Numbered from the stretch's first letter, positions 52,541-61,671 are shown. The stretch: 61,702 bases of DNA from Bacilli bacterium (GCA_028705995.1 JAQWCH010000006.1:1-61702); one strand, 5' to 3'. Program-made: numbers and translations. Notes: generated from the letters alone by a model not told the origin.

Positions 52541-53023
52541 ATGCGTATTGGTTATGGCGAAGATATTCATCAACTTGGCGCAGATCGCCCACTAGTTCTT
52601 GCTGGTGTGACGATTCCTTTTAATGCTGGCCTTATTGGTCATAGTGATGCTGATGTGGTGATTCATGCGATTTGTGATAGTTTGCTTGGAGCTTTAGCAC
52701 TTGGAGATATCGGTCAACATTTTCCAAATACGGATGTGCGATATTTGAATATTGATAGTGCAATTCTACTTAAAAAAACTTTTGATCTCGTAATAGAAAA
52801 TGCTTATCAAATTCATAACATTGATGTCACCGTTATTTTAGAAAAGCCGCATTTAGCTCCATACATTTTATCAATGCGCGGGCGAATTGCTGAAATTTTA
52901 CAAATTGATGTGCAAAAGATATCAATAAAAGCCGGGACTAATGAAGGATTAGATGCGATCGGTCGCGGGAAAGCGATCAAAGCAATTGCAGTTACGCTTT
53001 TAGAGGAAATTAAACATGACTAA
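52541..53023 (+). CDS. ispF: 2-C-methyl-D-erythritol 2,4-cyclodiphosphate synthase
   Basis: A 160-residue trimeric enzyme of the MEP isoprenoid pathway. Zinc ligands are in GYGEDIHQL (D and H, about residues 4-12) and HSDADVVIHAICD; GALALGDIGQHFPNTD is the family signature. It shows that isoprenoids are made via the MEP route, feeding MiaA. AAAGGAG precedes the start. It overlaps gltX by 8 nt. Confidence 0.96.
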   Translation: MRIGYGEDIHQLGADRPLVLAGVTIPFNAGLIGHSDADVVIHAICDSLLGALALGDIGQHFPNTDVRYLNIDSAILLKKTFDLVIENAYQIHNIDVTVILEKPHLAPYILSMRGRIAEILQIDVQKISIKAGTNEGLDAIGRGKAIKAIAVTLLEEIKHD

Positions 53024-54467
53024 TACTAAAATTCGTGTACGTTACGCTCCATCACCCACAGGGTTTTTACATATTGGTGGGGCCCGTAGTGCATTATTCA
53101 ATTATCTATACGCCAAACATTATCACGGTGATTTCGTTCTTCGAATTGAAGACACCGACATTGAACGCAATGTCGCTGGAGCGGAAGAAAGCCAAATTAA
53201 TGATTTAATATGGCTTGGTATCGTTCCCGATGAATCACCATATCGCCCAAACCCAAAATATGCTCCATATCGGCAAACCGAAAAACTTGCAGTTTATGAA
53301 AAATATGCAAATCAGTTAATTGCTGAAGGCAAAGCTTACAAATGCTATTGTTCTGAAGAAGAACTTGCACTAAGTCGCGAACAACAAATCGCCGCTGGAA
53401 TTGCTGCTCCTCAATATGACGGACATTGCCGTCATCTCACCGCCGAACAAATCGCTGCTTATGAAAAAGAAGGACGTGTTCCAACTATTCGTCTACGCAT
53501 GCCAGACAATCAAACAATTGCTTTTCATGATTTAGTCCGAAATGATGTTATCTTCAACACGAATGATATTGGTGACTGGATTATTGTTAAAAGCAATGGC
53601 ATTCCAACATATAATTTTGCGGTCGTGATTGATGACCACTTAATGGATATTACCCATGTTTTTCGTGGAGAAGAACATTTATCAAACACACCGAGACAAA
53701 TTCAACTTTATCGATATTTTGATTGGCCACAACCAGAATTTGCTCATATGACACTTATCATTAATGAAAACGGCAAGAAACTTTCTAAACGGGACCTCAA
53801 TATTCTCCAATTCATGTCACAATATCGTGATTTAGGATATTTACCCCAAGCGATTTTTAATTTTATTTTACTGCTTGGATGGTCGCCTGCGGACAATCAA
53901 GAATTTTTCACAACGGAAGAAGCAATTACTGCTTTTGATGGACAACGTTTATCGGCATCACCATCAACATTTGATCCACAAAAAATGATGTGGCTTAATG
54001 CGCATTATATTAAGCAATTAAGTGCAGAAGATTATCTAGATTTTATTATGCCTTTTATAAAGCAAGTCGAAGGAATTGAGCGTTACGAAAAAGATCAAAT
54101 AGCGTTTCTCGCTAATTTATTTAAAAATGAAATTAAATTTGGTTCAGAAATAAAAGAGTTGGCGCAACCATTACTTAATTTTCAAGCAACCGCAGATTCT
54201 GATGAGTTATTAATGTTAGAACAAGAAAAAAGTCGGGAAGTCATCGCCTTCTTTAGCGATTTAATCCAAAAAGCGCCCAATCTTGAACCGCTGACAATTA
54301 AAGAAATTTTTAAAACAATCCAAAAAAATCTTGAAGTTAAAGGACCGGCTCTTTATATGCCAATTCGCTTAGCACTTACTGGTCGTAGTCACGGAGTCGA
54401 GTTAGTTAATATCATTAAATTTCTTGGATTGGATGAAACTTTGAAAAGATTAACGGTATATCGTTAG
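53016..54467 (+). CDS. gltX: Glutamyl-tRNA synthetase
   Basis: A 483-residue class I aminoacyl-tRNA synthetase. The HIGH-equivalent is in PSPTGFLHIGGARSAL (about residues 11-26) and the KMSKS-equivalent is KLSKRD near 250. Length is standard. In this group it is usually non-discriminating and works with GatCAB, which I infer but cannot test. ispF-gltX is a common Firmicute neighbourhood. No terminator was seen before argS. Confidence 0.96.
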   Translation: MTNTKIRVRYAPSPTGFLHIGGARSALFNYLYAKHYHGDFVLRIEDTDIERNVAGAEESQINDLIWLGIVPDESPYRPNPKYAPYRQTEKLAVYEKYANQLIAEGKAYKCYCSEEELALSREQQIAAGIAAPQYDGHCRHLTAEQIAAYEKEGRVPTIRLRMPDNQTIAFHDLVRNDVIFNTNDIGDWIIVKSNGIPTYNFAVVIDDHLMDITHVFRGEEHLSNTPRQIQLYRYFDWPQPEFAHMTLIINENGKKLSKRDLNILQFMSQYRDLGYLPQAIFNFILLLGWSPADNQEFFTTEEAITAFDGQRLSASPSTFDPQKMMWLNAHYIKQLSAEDYLDFIMPFIKQVEGIERYEKDQIAFLANLFKNEIKFGSEIKELAQPLLNFQATADSDELLMLEQEKSREVIAFFSDLIQKAPNLEPLTIKEIFKTIQKNLEVKGPALYMPIRLALTGRSHGVELVNIIKFLGLDETLKRLTVYR

Positions 54468-54489
54468 GAATTTATCAAAATTTTGATAA

Positions 54490-54495
54490 TATAAT
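54490..54495 (+). promoter_or_regulatory. -10 box close to the argS start
   Basis: TATAAT at 54490-54495, 18 nt before the argS ATG. The predicted leader is about 12 nt and contains no SD-like sequence. Confidence 0.45.
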
Positions 54496-54513
54496 TACGG
54501 GAAAAACATAGAA

Positions 54514-56145
54514 ATGACAATTGAAGAAACCTTAAAACAAAGAATTAAGTTAGCATTAGCAAAAATTGGTTTGGAAATTCCGCTTGATGCGATTATAATC
54601 GAACGCTCAAAAGACCCGGCTCATGGTGATTTTGCTACGAATATTGCTTTAAAATTTGCTCGTCAACTAAATCTAAAACCGCAAGTTCTCGCTCAGCAAG
54701 TAATTGATGCGATTGATCAAGCCGGGATTAGCAAAATGGAAATTGCTGGTCCAGGATTTTTAAATTTCTTTTTAGAAGAGAGTTCATTAACAAGTGTTAT
54801 AAAACGCATTCAACAACAGGGTGAACGTTATGGCGAGAGTTCTGTTGGTCAACAAAGAACAATTAATATTGAATTTGTTTCAGCAAATCCAACCGGTGAT
54901 TTACACCTTGGTCATGCGCGGGGCGCGGCAATCGGTGATGCGCTCAGCCGTCTTTACCAAGCAGCTGGTTTTTGTGTTACACGTGAGTATTATGTTAATG
55001 ATGCTGGTGTCCAAATCAATAATCTCGGTGCTTCAGTACGGGCGCGTTATCATCAATTGTTAGATGACCCAGTCTCTTTTCCAGAAGACGGTTATCACGC
55101 TGACGACATTAAATATATTGCGCAACTAATGATTAATGAAGTTGGTAACCGTTATTTAGAAGATTCAAGCGAAAGTGAAGAATATTTTACTCGGCGCGGC
55201 ACAGAACTAGAACTCGATAAAATTCGCCGGGATTTAGCAGAATTCAGGGTGGCATTTGATGTCTTTAGTTTTGAAACAAATGTACGGAAGGATAATGCAA
55301 TTGCGCAACTGTTGGAAAAACTCAAAGAGTATACCTATGTTGATGAAGGGGCGACTTATCTCAAAACATCACAATTTGGTGATGATAAAGACCGTGTAAT
55401 TGTGAAATCAAATGGCGAGTACACGTATTTTCTTCCAGATATTGCTTATCATCTTGATAAACTTTCGCGCAATCATCAAAACTTGATTGATGTTCTTGGT
55501 GCTGATCACCACGGTTATATCAAACGGATGCAAGCTGCACTGATGATGTTTGGCTATCCGGCTGACACTTTACATGTAGAATTAATCCAAATGGTTCGAC
55601 TTATTAAAGATGGTGAAGAATTTAAAATGAGCAAAAGGACCGGTAATGCAATTACATTACGCGAACTTTATGAAGATGTTGGTGTTGATGCTGTTCGTTA
55701 CTTTTTCGTTGCACGGGCGGCAAGCAGTCATCTTGATTTTGACCTTGATTTAGCGAAGGAAACAAGCAACGCCAATCCGGTTTATTATGCCCAATATGCG
55801 CACGCACGGCTAGTAGCTGTTTTAGAAAAAGGTAAACTTGAAGGCTATAATCTTGATTTTTCCGGTAATGGTCTAAGCGCGGAAAGCGAAATGCAATTAC
55901 TAAAAGAGTTAGAAGTATTTCCAAATGTGGTTAGTGATGCCGCAATAAATCGTGCACCATATAAAATTACAAATTTTGTGCAAGAGCTCGCTTCAAGAAT
56001 TCATCGTTTTTATACAGAATGTCGAATTATTGACGCGGAAAATCGTTCTTTAACTGAGGCGCGCCTAGCTTTAGTTTTTGTTAGTAAAGTTGTTTTAGCA
56101 AATACTTTAAAACTTATCGGTGTAAGTGCGCCCGATAAGATGTAA
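54514..56145 (+). CDS. argS: Arginyl-tRNA synthetase
   Basis: A 543-residue class I synthetase. N-terminal additional domain (about 1-110, DPAHGDFATNIALKFAR), catalytic HIGH-type FVSANPTGDLHLGHARG near 122-138, KMSK-type FKMSKRTGN near 370, and a DALR anticodon-binding domain ending the protein. Length is standard. No ribosome site is visible before the ATG. rpoE follows 27 nt later, as in Bacillus where argS, rpoE and related genes cluster. Confidence 0.97.
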   Translation: MTIEETLKQRIKLALAKIGLEIPLDAIIIERSKDPAHGDFATNIALKFARQLNLKPQVLAQQVIDAIDQAGISKMEIAGPGFLNFFLEESSLTSVIKRIQQQGERYGESSVGQQRTINIEFVSANPTGDLHLGHARGAAIGDALSRLYQAAGFCVTREYYVNDAGVQINNLGASVRARYHQLLDDPVSFPEDGYHADDIKYIAQLMINEVGNRYLEDSSESEEYFTRRGTELELDKIRRDLAEFRVAFDVFSFETNVRKDNAIAQLLEKLKEYTYVDEGATYLKTSQFGDDKDRVIVKSNGEYTYFLPDIAYHLDKLSRNHQNLIDVLGADHHGYIKRMQAALMMFGYPADTLHVELIQMVRLIKDGEEFKMSKRTGNAITLRELYEDVGVDAVRYFFVARAASSHLDFDLDLAKETSNANPVYYAQYAHARLVAVLEKGKLEGYNLDFSGNGLSAESEMQLLKELEVFPNVVSDAAINRAPYKITNFVQELASRIHRFYTECRIIDAENRSLTEARLALVFVSKVVLANTLKLIGVSAPDKM

Positions 56146-56172
56146 AATAAACACGGAGGATTTTTTTAAATT

Positions 56173-56571
56173 ATGGTAGTTTTACGCTCAAATTTAGATG
56201 TTGCATTTGACTTGTTAAAAAAACAAAACACATCACTTACGTTTAATGAACTGTGGGAACAAGTTGTTGAATCACAAGATTACGATGCGGCAGAAAAAGC
56301 CAAATTAATGTCTCGTTTCTATACAAACTTAACACTTGATGGAAGATTTGTTAATTTAGGCGATAACACTTGGGATCTACGTGAACACAATACGTACGAT
56401 AAAGTTCATATTGATGTTAGTGACGTTTATTCCGATGTTGAAGAAGAAGACGACGATTTAGAAGAAGTTATCGAACGCAAAATTGAAGAAAAGAATGCTT
56501 TATTGATTGATGATTTTGATCTCAGCGAGGAAGATAGTGATGACAATCTTGCCGAAGACGATGAAAAATAA
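56173..56571 (+). CDS. rpoE: RNA polymerase delta subunit
   Basis: A 132-residue protein with an N-terminal HARE-HTH fold (about residues 5-75: LTFNELWEQVV, MSRFYTNLTLDGRFVNLGDN and TWDLRE) and a very acidic tail (about 85-132). Delta displaces weakly bound nucleic acid from RNA polymerase and speeds recycling. The tail is shorter than in Bacillus (about 173 residues total). A GGAGG site precedes it; fba follows 28 nt later. Confidence 0.95.
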   Translation: MVVLRSNLDVAFDLLKKQNTSLTFNELWEQVVESQDYDAAEKAKLMSRFYTNLTLDGRFVNLGDNTWDLREHNTYDKVHIDVSDVYSDVEEEDDDLEEVIERKIEEKNALLIDDFDLSEEDSDDNLAEDDEK

Positions 56572-56599
56572 AGAAAAACATAAATAAAGGAGAAATAAT

Positions 56600-57463
56600 A
56601 TGCCATTAGTTTCAATGAAAGAAATGCTGATTAAAGCAAACAAGGAAGGGTATGCCGTTGGTGCATTTAATATTAATAACCTTGAATGGACACTCGCCGT
56701 ACTTGATACCGCTGAAGCCCTTAAAGCCCCAGTGATTTTAGGAGTTTCATCTGGCGCCGCAAAATACATGGGTGGATTTAATACCGTTGCAAGTCTTGTT
56801 AATGGTTTAATTAAAGACCGCGGATACACAATTCCAATTGCACTTCACCTGGATCATGGAGCTTCATTTGAAATTTGCAAAACAGCAATTGATGCAGGCT
56901 TTACCTCAGTGATGATTGATGCTTCAAAATATGAAGTAGATGAAAACATTCGGATTACCAAGCAAGTTGTTGATTATGCACGCGCCCAAGATCGTTATAT
57001 TTCTGTCGAAGCGGAAATTGGCCATGTTGGTGGTGAAGAAGAAGACATCATTGCGGAAACAATGTATGCGCGTCCTGATGAATGTGTACGCATCGTTAAA
57101 GAAGCCAACCTTGATTGCTTAGCACCTGCTCTTGGCAGCGTTCATGGACCATATAAAGGCGAACCAAAACTTGGCTTTAAAGAGATGAAGGAAATTAACG
57201 ATTTAGTTGGTGTCCCACTCGTACTCCATGGCGGTTCCGGAATTCCTGACTTCCAAATCAAGGAAGCGATTGCCCGTGGTACTGCAAAAATTAATGTCAA
57301 TACCGAATGCCAACAAGCATTCACTGCAATTGTGCGTGAAGTCTTGAAAAAAGATGAAAAAGTCTACGATCCACGCAAAGTTGTTGGACCTGGTATGAAG
57401 GGTATTGCTGATGTCGTCCGTGCCAAATGCGAAGTGTTTGGTTGTGTTGGCAAAGCCGCTTAA
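56600..57463 (+). CDS. fba: Class II fructose-bisphosphate aldolase
   Basis: A 287-residue zinc aldolase of glycolysis, splitting fructose 1,6-bisphosphate. Metal and substrate residues lie in [11 protein letters not shown] (about 80-90), [27 protein letters not shown] (about 178-190) and [16 protein letters not shown] precedes the ATG. rpoE-fba adjacency resembles Bacillus. Ends at a strong terminator. Confidence 0.97.
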   Translation: MPLVSMKEMLIKANKEGYAVGAFNINNLEWTLAVLDTAEALKAPVILGVSSGAAKYMGGFNTVASLVNGLIKDRGYTIPIALHLDHGASFEICKTAIDAGFTSVMIDASKYEVDENIRITKQVVDYARAQDRYISVEAEIGHVGGEEEDIIAETMYARPDECVRIVKEANLDCLAPALGSVHGPYKGEPKLGFKEMKEINDLVGVPLVLHGGSGIPDFQIKEAIARGTAKINVNTECQQAFTAIVREVLKKDEKVYDPRKVVGPGMKGIADVVRAKCEVFGCVGKAA

Positions 57464-57483
57464 TTCTTAAACCAATTTTATCG

Positions 57484-57507
57484 AAGGTGGTTGTAAACCA
57501 CCTTTTT
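57484..57507 (+). terminator. Terminator of fba
   Basis: A 9-bp perfect stem (AAGGTGGTT 57484-57492 with AACCACCTT 57496-57504), 3-nt loop, T's to 57507. Confidence 0.9.
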
Positions 57508-57510
57508 ATT

Positions 57511-57538
57511 TTGTGAATAGTGGTCAATAAGGTATAAT
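57511..57538 (+). promoter_or_regulatory. Promoter of the nrnA-cysQ-nucleotidase operon
   Basis: -35 TTGTGA (57511-57516), 16-bp spacer, -10 TATAAT (57533-57538), 37 nt before the nrnA ATG. Confidence 0.6.
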
Positions 57539-57575
57539 AAACTCCTACACAAAAGTAGATAACGAAAGAGAAACT

Positions 57576-58535
57576 ATGAATATTCAAAAAGCGATTTATA
57601 AAAAGATTAAAAATGCTGACACAATTACGATTTTTGGGCATATTAGACCCGATGGTGATTGCTATGGTAGTCAAATTGGCTTGCGCGATGCAATTCGTGC
57701 GACTTTTCCAAAAAAGAAAGTGTACGCTATTGGGCGTGGACGCCCAGATTTACTAACATATTTTGGCCATATGGATGAGGTTGATGACGATGTAATAAAA
57801 AACTCACTCGTAATTACTGTTGATATTGGTGATTTTCCTCGTCTAGAAGATGCCCGTTGCTTAACTGGTCAAGAAATTATTAAAATCGATCATCATGTCT
57901 TTACTGATGATTTTGGTGGACTGGAATGGGTTGATACTGAATATGTTGCTTGTGGCGAGATGGTTGCCGATTTTCTTTTTAACTTTAAATTTAAAATACC
58001 CTCATCAACAGCAAAAGCGCTGTTTTTTGCGATTGCTTCGGATTCTGGTCGTTTCCAATACGGTCCAACAAATACACGAACATTTTTGTTAGCAGCTTAT
58101 TTAACAAGCCGTGGTGCAAATCCTGAAGAAATTTTTCAGACAATTTATGTTTACGATGTGGAGGAAGTCCGTCGTAAACATCGCGTGCTTGTCGAGTTTA
58201 AGTTACGCCCGGGTGTTGCTTATTTAACGCTTAATAAAGATGATTTAGCACGGCTTGAAATTACTAGCAATCAAGTTGGTGGCTATGTAAACGGCTTAGC
58301 AAATATGAAAGGTTATCCAGTATGGGCATACTTTGTTGAAAAGCAAGAAAATGAAATTAGTTGTGAACTACGTTCATCTGGTCCCAATGTTCAAGTTGTT
58401 GCGGCGGAATTTGGTGGTGGCGGTCATCGCAAGGCGAGTGGGGCCCGGCTTAAGTCATGGGAACAAGTGGAAGCAATGCTTGCAAGGCTTGAAGAAATTG
58501 CCCGTATTGAGCCGATCACGGAGGATGCTGAATAA
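57576..58535 (+). CDS. nrnA: DHH/DHHA1 phosphoesterase, NrnA-like (nanoRNase/pAp phosphatase)
   Basis: A 319-residue DHH phosphoesterase. Metal motifs: FGHIRPDGDCYGSQIGL (about residues 19-35), TVDIGD, KIDHHVF (the DHH motif, near 107) and, in the DHHA1 domain, GGGGHRKASGA (near 285-295). NrnA degrades 2-5-nt RNAs and also dephosphorylates 3'-phosphoadenosine 5'-phosphate. The next gene resembles a second pAp phosphatase, and its ATG overlaps this stop by one base. NrnA versus another DHH family member is judged by motif spacing and length only. Confidence 0.88.
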   Translation: MNIQKAIYKKIKNADTITIFGHIRPDGDCYGSQIGLRDAIRATFPKKKVYAIGRGRPDLLTYFGHMDEVDDDVIKNSLVITVDIGDFPRLEDARCLTGQEIIKIDHHVFTDDFGGLEWVDTEYVACGEMVADFLFNFKFKIPSSTAKALFFAIASDSGRFQYGPTNTRTFLLAAYLTSRGANPEEIFQTIYVYDVEEVRRKHRVLVEFKLRPGVAYLTLNKDDLARLEITSNQVGGYVNGLANMKGYPVWAYFVEKQENEISCELRSSGPNVQVVAAEFGGGGHRKASGARLKSWEQVEAMLARLEEIARIEPITEDAE

Positions 58536-59311
58536 TGTGGGAAAAAGAATTACGCGCGGCAATTGACGCAGGTCGTGCCGCGAGTAAAGTTATTTTAGAT
58601 ATCTACCACCGCGACTTTGAAGTTGAAATTAAAGAAGATCAATCGCCAGTAACAATGGCGGATAAATTGGCAGACCAATTAATTCGTAAACTACTTCATG
58701 CCGATTTTCCAACTTATGATTTTCTTACAGAAGAATCCATTGATGATGTTATTCGTTTGGATAGTGATTATGTTTGGATTGTTGACCCAGTTGATGGGAC
58801 AAAGGATTTTGTTAATAAGAAAGATGAATTCACCACGAACATTGCACTTAGTTATAAACATGAAATTGTTGTTGGTGTGATTGTTGTTCCGGTGAGTGGG
58901 CTAATTTATTACGCGACTAAAGGTGGGGGAGCATATCGTATCAACAAAAATACGATTACAAAATTAACAGTCAGTGATCGCGATGATAATCTAACTGTAT
59001 TAGCTTCACGTTTCCACTTAAAAGAAGCTGAAATTGATTTATTTACAAAATATCAATCAACAATTAATCGAGTTGAAACATGTGGTTCTTCACTTAAAGC
59101 CTGTCGCATTGCCGAGGGTAGTGCCGAACTATCTTATCGATTAAGTGATGGGACAAAAGAATGGGATATTGCTGCTAATCAACTGATCGTTGAAGAAGCT
59201 GGTGGCGTTTTGCTCAAACCAGATTTCACTAAATATAAATATAATCGTGCTGATGTCGTTAATCGTGAAGGCTATATAATTGCGAATAAGCAATCGAACA
59301 TCTTGCTATAA
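58535..59311 (+). CDS. Inositol monophosphatase-family phosphatase, CysQ-like
   Basis: A 258-residue lithium-sensitive-type phosphatase fold. Metal-binding motifs are FLTEES (near 66) and VDPVDGTKDFVNK (near 86-98), plus SDGTKEWDIAANQLIVEEAGG (part of the WDxAAxxxIxEEAGG signature) near 205. The DGTKDF form resembles CysQ (3'(2'),5'-bisphosphate nucleotidase) more than inositol phosphatase. Acts on pAp to give AMP if CysQ. It sits between nrnA and a nucleotidase, which supports a nucleotide role. Confidence 0.85.
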   Translation: MWEKELRAAIDAGRAASKVILDIYHRDFEVEIKEDQSPVTMADKLADQLIRKLLHADFPTYDFLTEESIDDVIRLDSDYVWIVDPVDGTKDFVNKKDEFTTNIALSYKHEIVVGVIVVPVSGLIYYATKGGGAYRINKNTITKLTVSDRDDNLTVLASRFHLKEAEIDLFTKYQSTINRVETCGSSLKACRIAEGSAELSYRLSDGTKEWDIAANQLIVEEAGGVLLKPDFTKYKYNRADVVNREGYIIANKQSNILL

Positions 59312-59325
59312 ATTTGGAGGAGCAT

Positions 59326-60807
59326 ATGTTGAAAAAAAATAAAATATTTGTATTTTTACTACCATTAGTTCTTGCTAGCTGTCAAACAACATCGACAGCG
59401 AGTGAAGATCTCACCTCGGTATCATTACCACCGCTTTCTAACTCACAATCTGAAGTTGAACCACTTTATGATGGCGAAGGAAATATTCTTGTGGATATTT
59501 TTGGAATTAACGATTTCCATGGAGCGATTGTCAACCAAGACACAAGCGATGGACTTGAACTTGGTTTTTCAAAGATTGGTGCTTATTTAAAAGCTAAAGA
59601 AGCAGAAAATCCATATGGGACAATCATTACTTCATCAGGAGATATGTGGCAGGGTTCAGCTGATTCCAACCTAACAAAGGGTGCATTAGTGACTGACTTA
59701 ATGAATTATATTGGGTTTGATGCGATGGCTTTAGGTAATCATGAGTTTGATTGGACTGATGAGGCAATTTTTGCTAACAAAGAATTAGCAAGTTTTCCAT
59801 TTTTAGGGGCTAATATTATGGAAAAAGCAACAAACACGCTTAGTGACTTAGCGGACGCCTATACTTTAGTTGATTTAGGCGCTATTCAAGTTGGTATTAT
59901 CGGAACTATTGGATCAAGTTTAGAAAGTTCAATTTTGACAAGCGCGGTAGCCGATTACTCTTTTGAGCCAGAATCGCAGTACGTAATTGCCGCACGTAAT
60001 GAATTGGAACAACAAGGCGCAGATGTTTTTGTTCTACTCACGCATGATTCATGGGTCACGCTTGACTCGGAAGCGCGCGCAATCATCAACGAAGGTAACG
60101 AACCATATGTTGATGCCGTCTTTTGTGGACACCAACATGCTGGTGATCGGCATTTAGAAAATGGTGTACCGGTTTTACAGACAACCGGTATGGGACATGA
60201 ATTGATGCATGTACGGCTCGCGGTAAACCCAGAAACTTTTGAAACTAGCGTTGTTGACTATAATCGCATTAACGCGACAACGATTAATGCGTACAATCCG
60301 GATGCGACTTTGGATCAAGTGTATGACTATTACTATGTAAATTTCATTAAAGATATTAAAGAAGAAGTTTTAGGTTCATTAAAATCCGAAATGGCGGAAG
60401 ATACATTGGGAGTACATACAACAAAAGCGATGTATGAATATGCACAAACAGTTGAACCGGAAGTTGCGCTTGCTGTCCATAACTCGGGTGGAGTTCGGGC
60501 GCCGTTACCCAAAGGAACAATTACTTACGGTGACGTATATAAATCCTTACCATTCGACAACTATACAGCGATCGTAACAATTGAAGGAAACGATCTTGCC
60601 CAACAACTTAGTTGGAACAAATTTTATCCAAAAGATTTTGTGCCACAGGCCGGCGTTGAATATCGCGTGATTTCGATATCTTACCTCTTAGAAAAAGAGG
60701 CTTGGTCATATGTTACAAGTGATACTGCTTATGTTGAGCATCCCGACGGCGGCTACTATTATCCACGTGATATGGTCGCTGAAGCCTTCCGAAATAATAC
60801 TTTCTAA
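59326..60807 (+). CDS. 5'-nucleotidase/2',3'-cyclic phosphodiesterase-type lipoprotein
   Basis: A 493-residue surface lipoprotein: signal MLKKNKIFVFLLPLVL and lipobox LASC. The N-terminal metallophosphoesterase has IFGINDFHGA (about residues 56-65), SGDMWQGSADS, LGNHEFDW and GHQHAGD; the C-terminal 5'-nucleotidase domain has NSGGVRAPLPKGTITYGDVY and SLPFDNYTAI. It would strip phosphate from extracellular nucleotides so nucleosides can be imported. The start at 59326 is 5 nt after GGAGG; a possible 59314 start overlaps that site. Ends at a bidirectional terminator. Confidence 0.9.
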   Translation: MLKKNKIFVFLLPLVLASCQTTSTASEDLTSVSLPPLSNSQSEVEPLYDGEGNILVDIFGINDFHGAIVNQDTSDGLELGFSKIGAYLKAKEAENPYGTIITSSGDMWQGSADSNLTKGALVTDLMNYIGFDAMALGNHEFDWTDEAIFANKELASFPFLGANIMEKATNTLSDLADAYTLVDLGAIQVGIIGTIGSSLESSILTSAVADYSFEPESQYVIAARNELEQQGADVFVLLTHDSWVTLDSEARAIINEGNEPYVDAVFCGHQHAGDRHLENGVPVLQTTGMGHELMHVRLAVNPETFETSVVDYNRINATTINAYNPDATLDQVYDYYYVNFIKDIKEEVLGSLKSEMAEDTLGVHTTKAMYEYAQTVEPEVALAVHNSGGVRAPLPKGTITYGDVYKSLPFDNYTAIVTIEGNDLAQQLSWNKFYPKDFVPQAGVEYRVISISYLLEKEAWSYVTSDTAYVEHPDGGYYYPRDMVAEAFRNNTF

Positions 60808-60826
60808 CAAATAAAATAAACAATAC

Positions 60827-60861
60827 AAAAACGGCCTCTTTTTAAAAAGAAGCCGTTTTTT
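60827..60861. terminator. Bidirectional terminator between nucleotidase and nfu
   Basis: AAAAACGGC (60827-60835) pairs with GCCGTTTTT (60852-60860), and CTCTTTTT/AAAAAGA extends the stem inside. A-run and T-run flank both sides, serving the convergent genes. Confidence 0.85.
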
Positions 60862-60873
60862 ACATAGTTATTT

Positions 60874-61110
60874 TTAAGCGACTAATTCTACGCCAAGCAC
60901 ACCAGGAACTTCATCCATGAGGACGACTTCTAATCCATCGCCAATTGTTTGATCAAGCAATGAGCAGCCCTGGCAAGCACCGAGCATCCGCACATAGACG
61001 ATGCCGTTTTCGAATCTAACAAATTCAACATCACCGCCATCACGTTGAATGAAAGGGCGTATTTTTCCAATTGCAAGTTCAATTTGTTGTTCAATATTTT
61101 TAACTTCCAT
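60874..61110 (-). CDS. NifU C-terminal domain (Nfu-type) Fe-S protein
   Basis: A 78-residue stand-alone Nfu domain. GACQGCSLLDQTIGDGLE holds the CxxC that binds a bridging Fe-S cluster between two monomers, and IRPFIQRDGGDVEF is the family start. It acts as a carrier of clusters from the SUF scaffold (13.0-17.7 kb) to targets such as Nth, MiaB and ferredoxin. Single gene with an AAAGGAGA site. Confidence 0.94.
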   Translation of the reverse strand: MEVKNIEQQIELAIGKIRPFIQRDGGDVEFVRFENGIVYVRMLGACQGCSLLDQTIGDGLEVVLMDEVPGVLGVELVA

Positions 61111-61171
61111 ATTGTCTCCTTTGTTGTAAATATACTAGCATTATTCAAATCTTGATGCTATTGATACGATT

Positions 61172-61198
61172 AAAAAAGAGCCCTAATATTAGGACTCT
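61172..61198 (-). terminator. Terminator of dfx
   Basis: The 11-bp stem AGAGCCCTAAT/ATTAGGACTCT (61177-61187 with 61188-61198; inner pairs open as loop) is followed in minus-strand reading by a T-run (complement of 61172-61177). Confidence 0.8.
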
Positions 61199-61222
61199 AC
61201 ATTCGAATAAAGACGAGAGAAA

Positions 61223-61609
61223 CTAGATGGTTACTTTCCAAAGACCATGGAGGTTACAATATTCATAACCTTCAACAGCAACTTCATCATCAGCAAGAGC
61301 GAATTGGGCAACAGGTTGTTCACCCGGCTTTAAATCAACGCGGTGGACAGCCTTATTTGTGACGAGAATAATCCATTGGATGTAGTGGGCATCAGTCATT
61401 GGGTGAATAACATCACCAACCGTTAAAGTAATTTTGTTGCCTTCCTTTTTCACAACAGGAATGTGTTTTTCGAGAGCAACATTTTCTTGAACATTGGCAG
61501 TGATTTCACGCATTGGCTCATTGCAGCAAAAAGGATTAACACCCGAGTCGATAATCATCTCAATGAAGTTACCGCAAATGTCACACTTATAGAAACGAAC
61601 TTTTGGCAT
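61223..61609 (-). CDS. dfx: Desulfoferrodoxin-type superoxide reductase
   Basis: A 128-residue 2Fe-superoxide reductase. Center I ligands: YKCDICGNF and FCCNEP (C-x2-C and adjacent C-C, about residues 9-31). Center II: EKHIP, DVIHPM, AHYIQW and the C-terminal CNLHGLW supply four His and one Cys. It reduces superoxide to peroxide without making oxygen, typical of anaerobes. The start at 61609 follows AAAGGAG; an upstream in-frame ATG at 61627 overlaps that site. Confidence 0.95.
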   Translation of the reverse strand: MPKVRFYKCDICGNFIEMIIDSGVNPFCCNEPMREITANVQENVALEKHIPVVKKEGNKITLTVGDVIHPMTDAHYIQWIILVTNKAVHRVDLKPGEQPVAQFALADDEVAVEGYEYCNLHGLWKVTI

Positions 61610-61638
61610 AATATATTCTCCTTTCAAAATCTATCTTT

Positions 61639-61658
61639 AGTATATCAAATAGTGATAT
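61639..61658 (-). promoter_or_regulatory. Extended -10 promoter and overlapping inverted repeat of dfx
   Basis: Minus strand TG-A-TATACT (61647-61639). A perfect 6-bp repeat ATATCA (61642-61647) / TGATAT (61653-61658) overlaps it. This could be a redox-regulator site, by inference. Confidence 0.45.
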
Positions 61659-61671
61659 TGTTTGCACAAAA

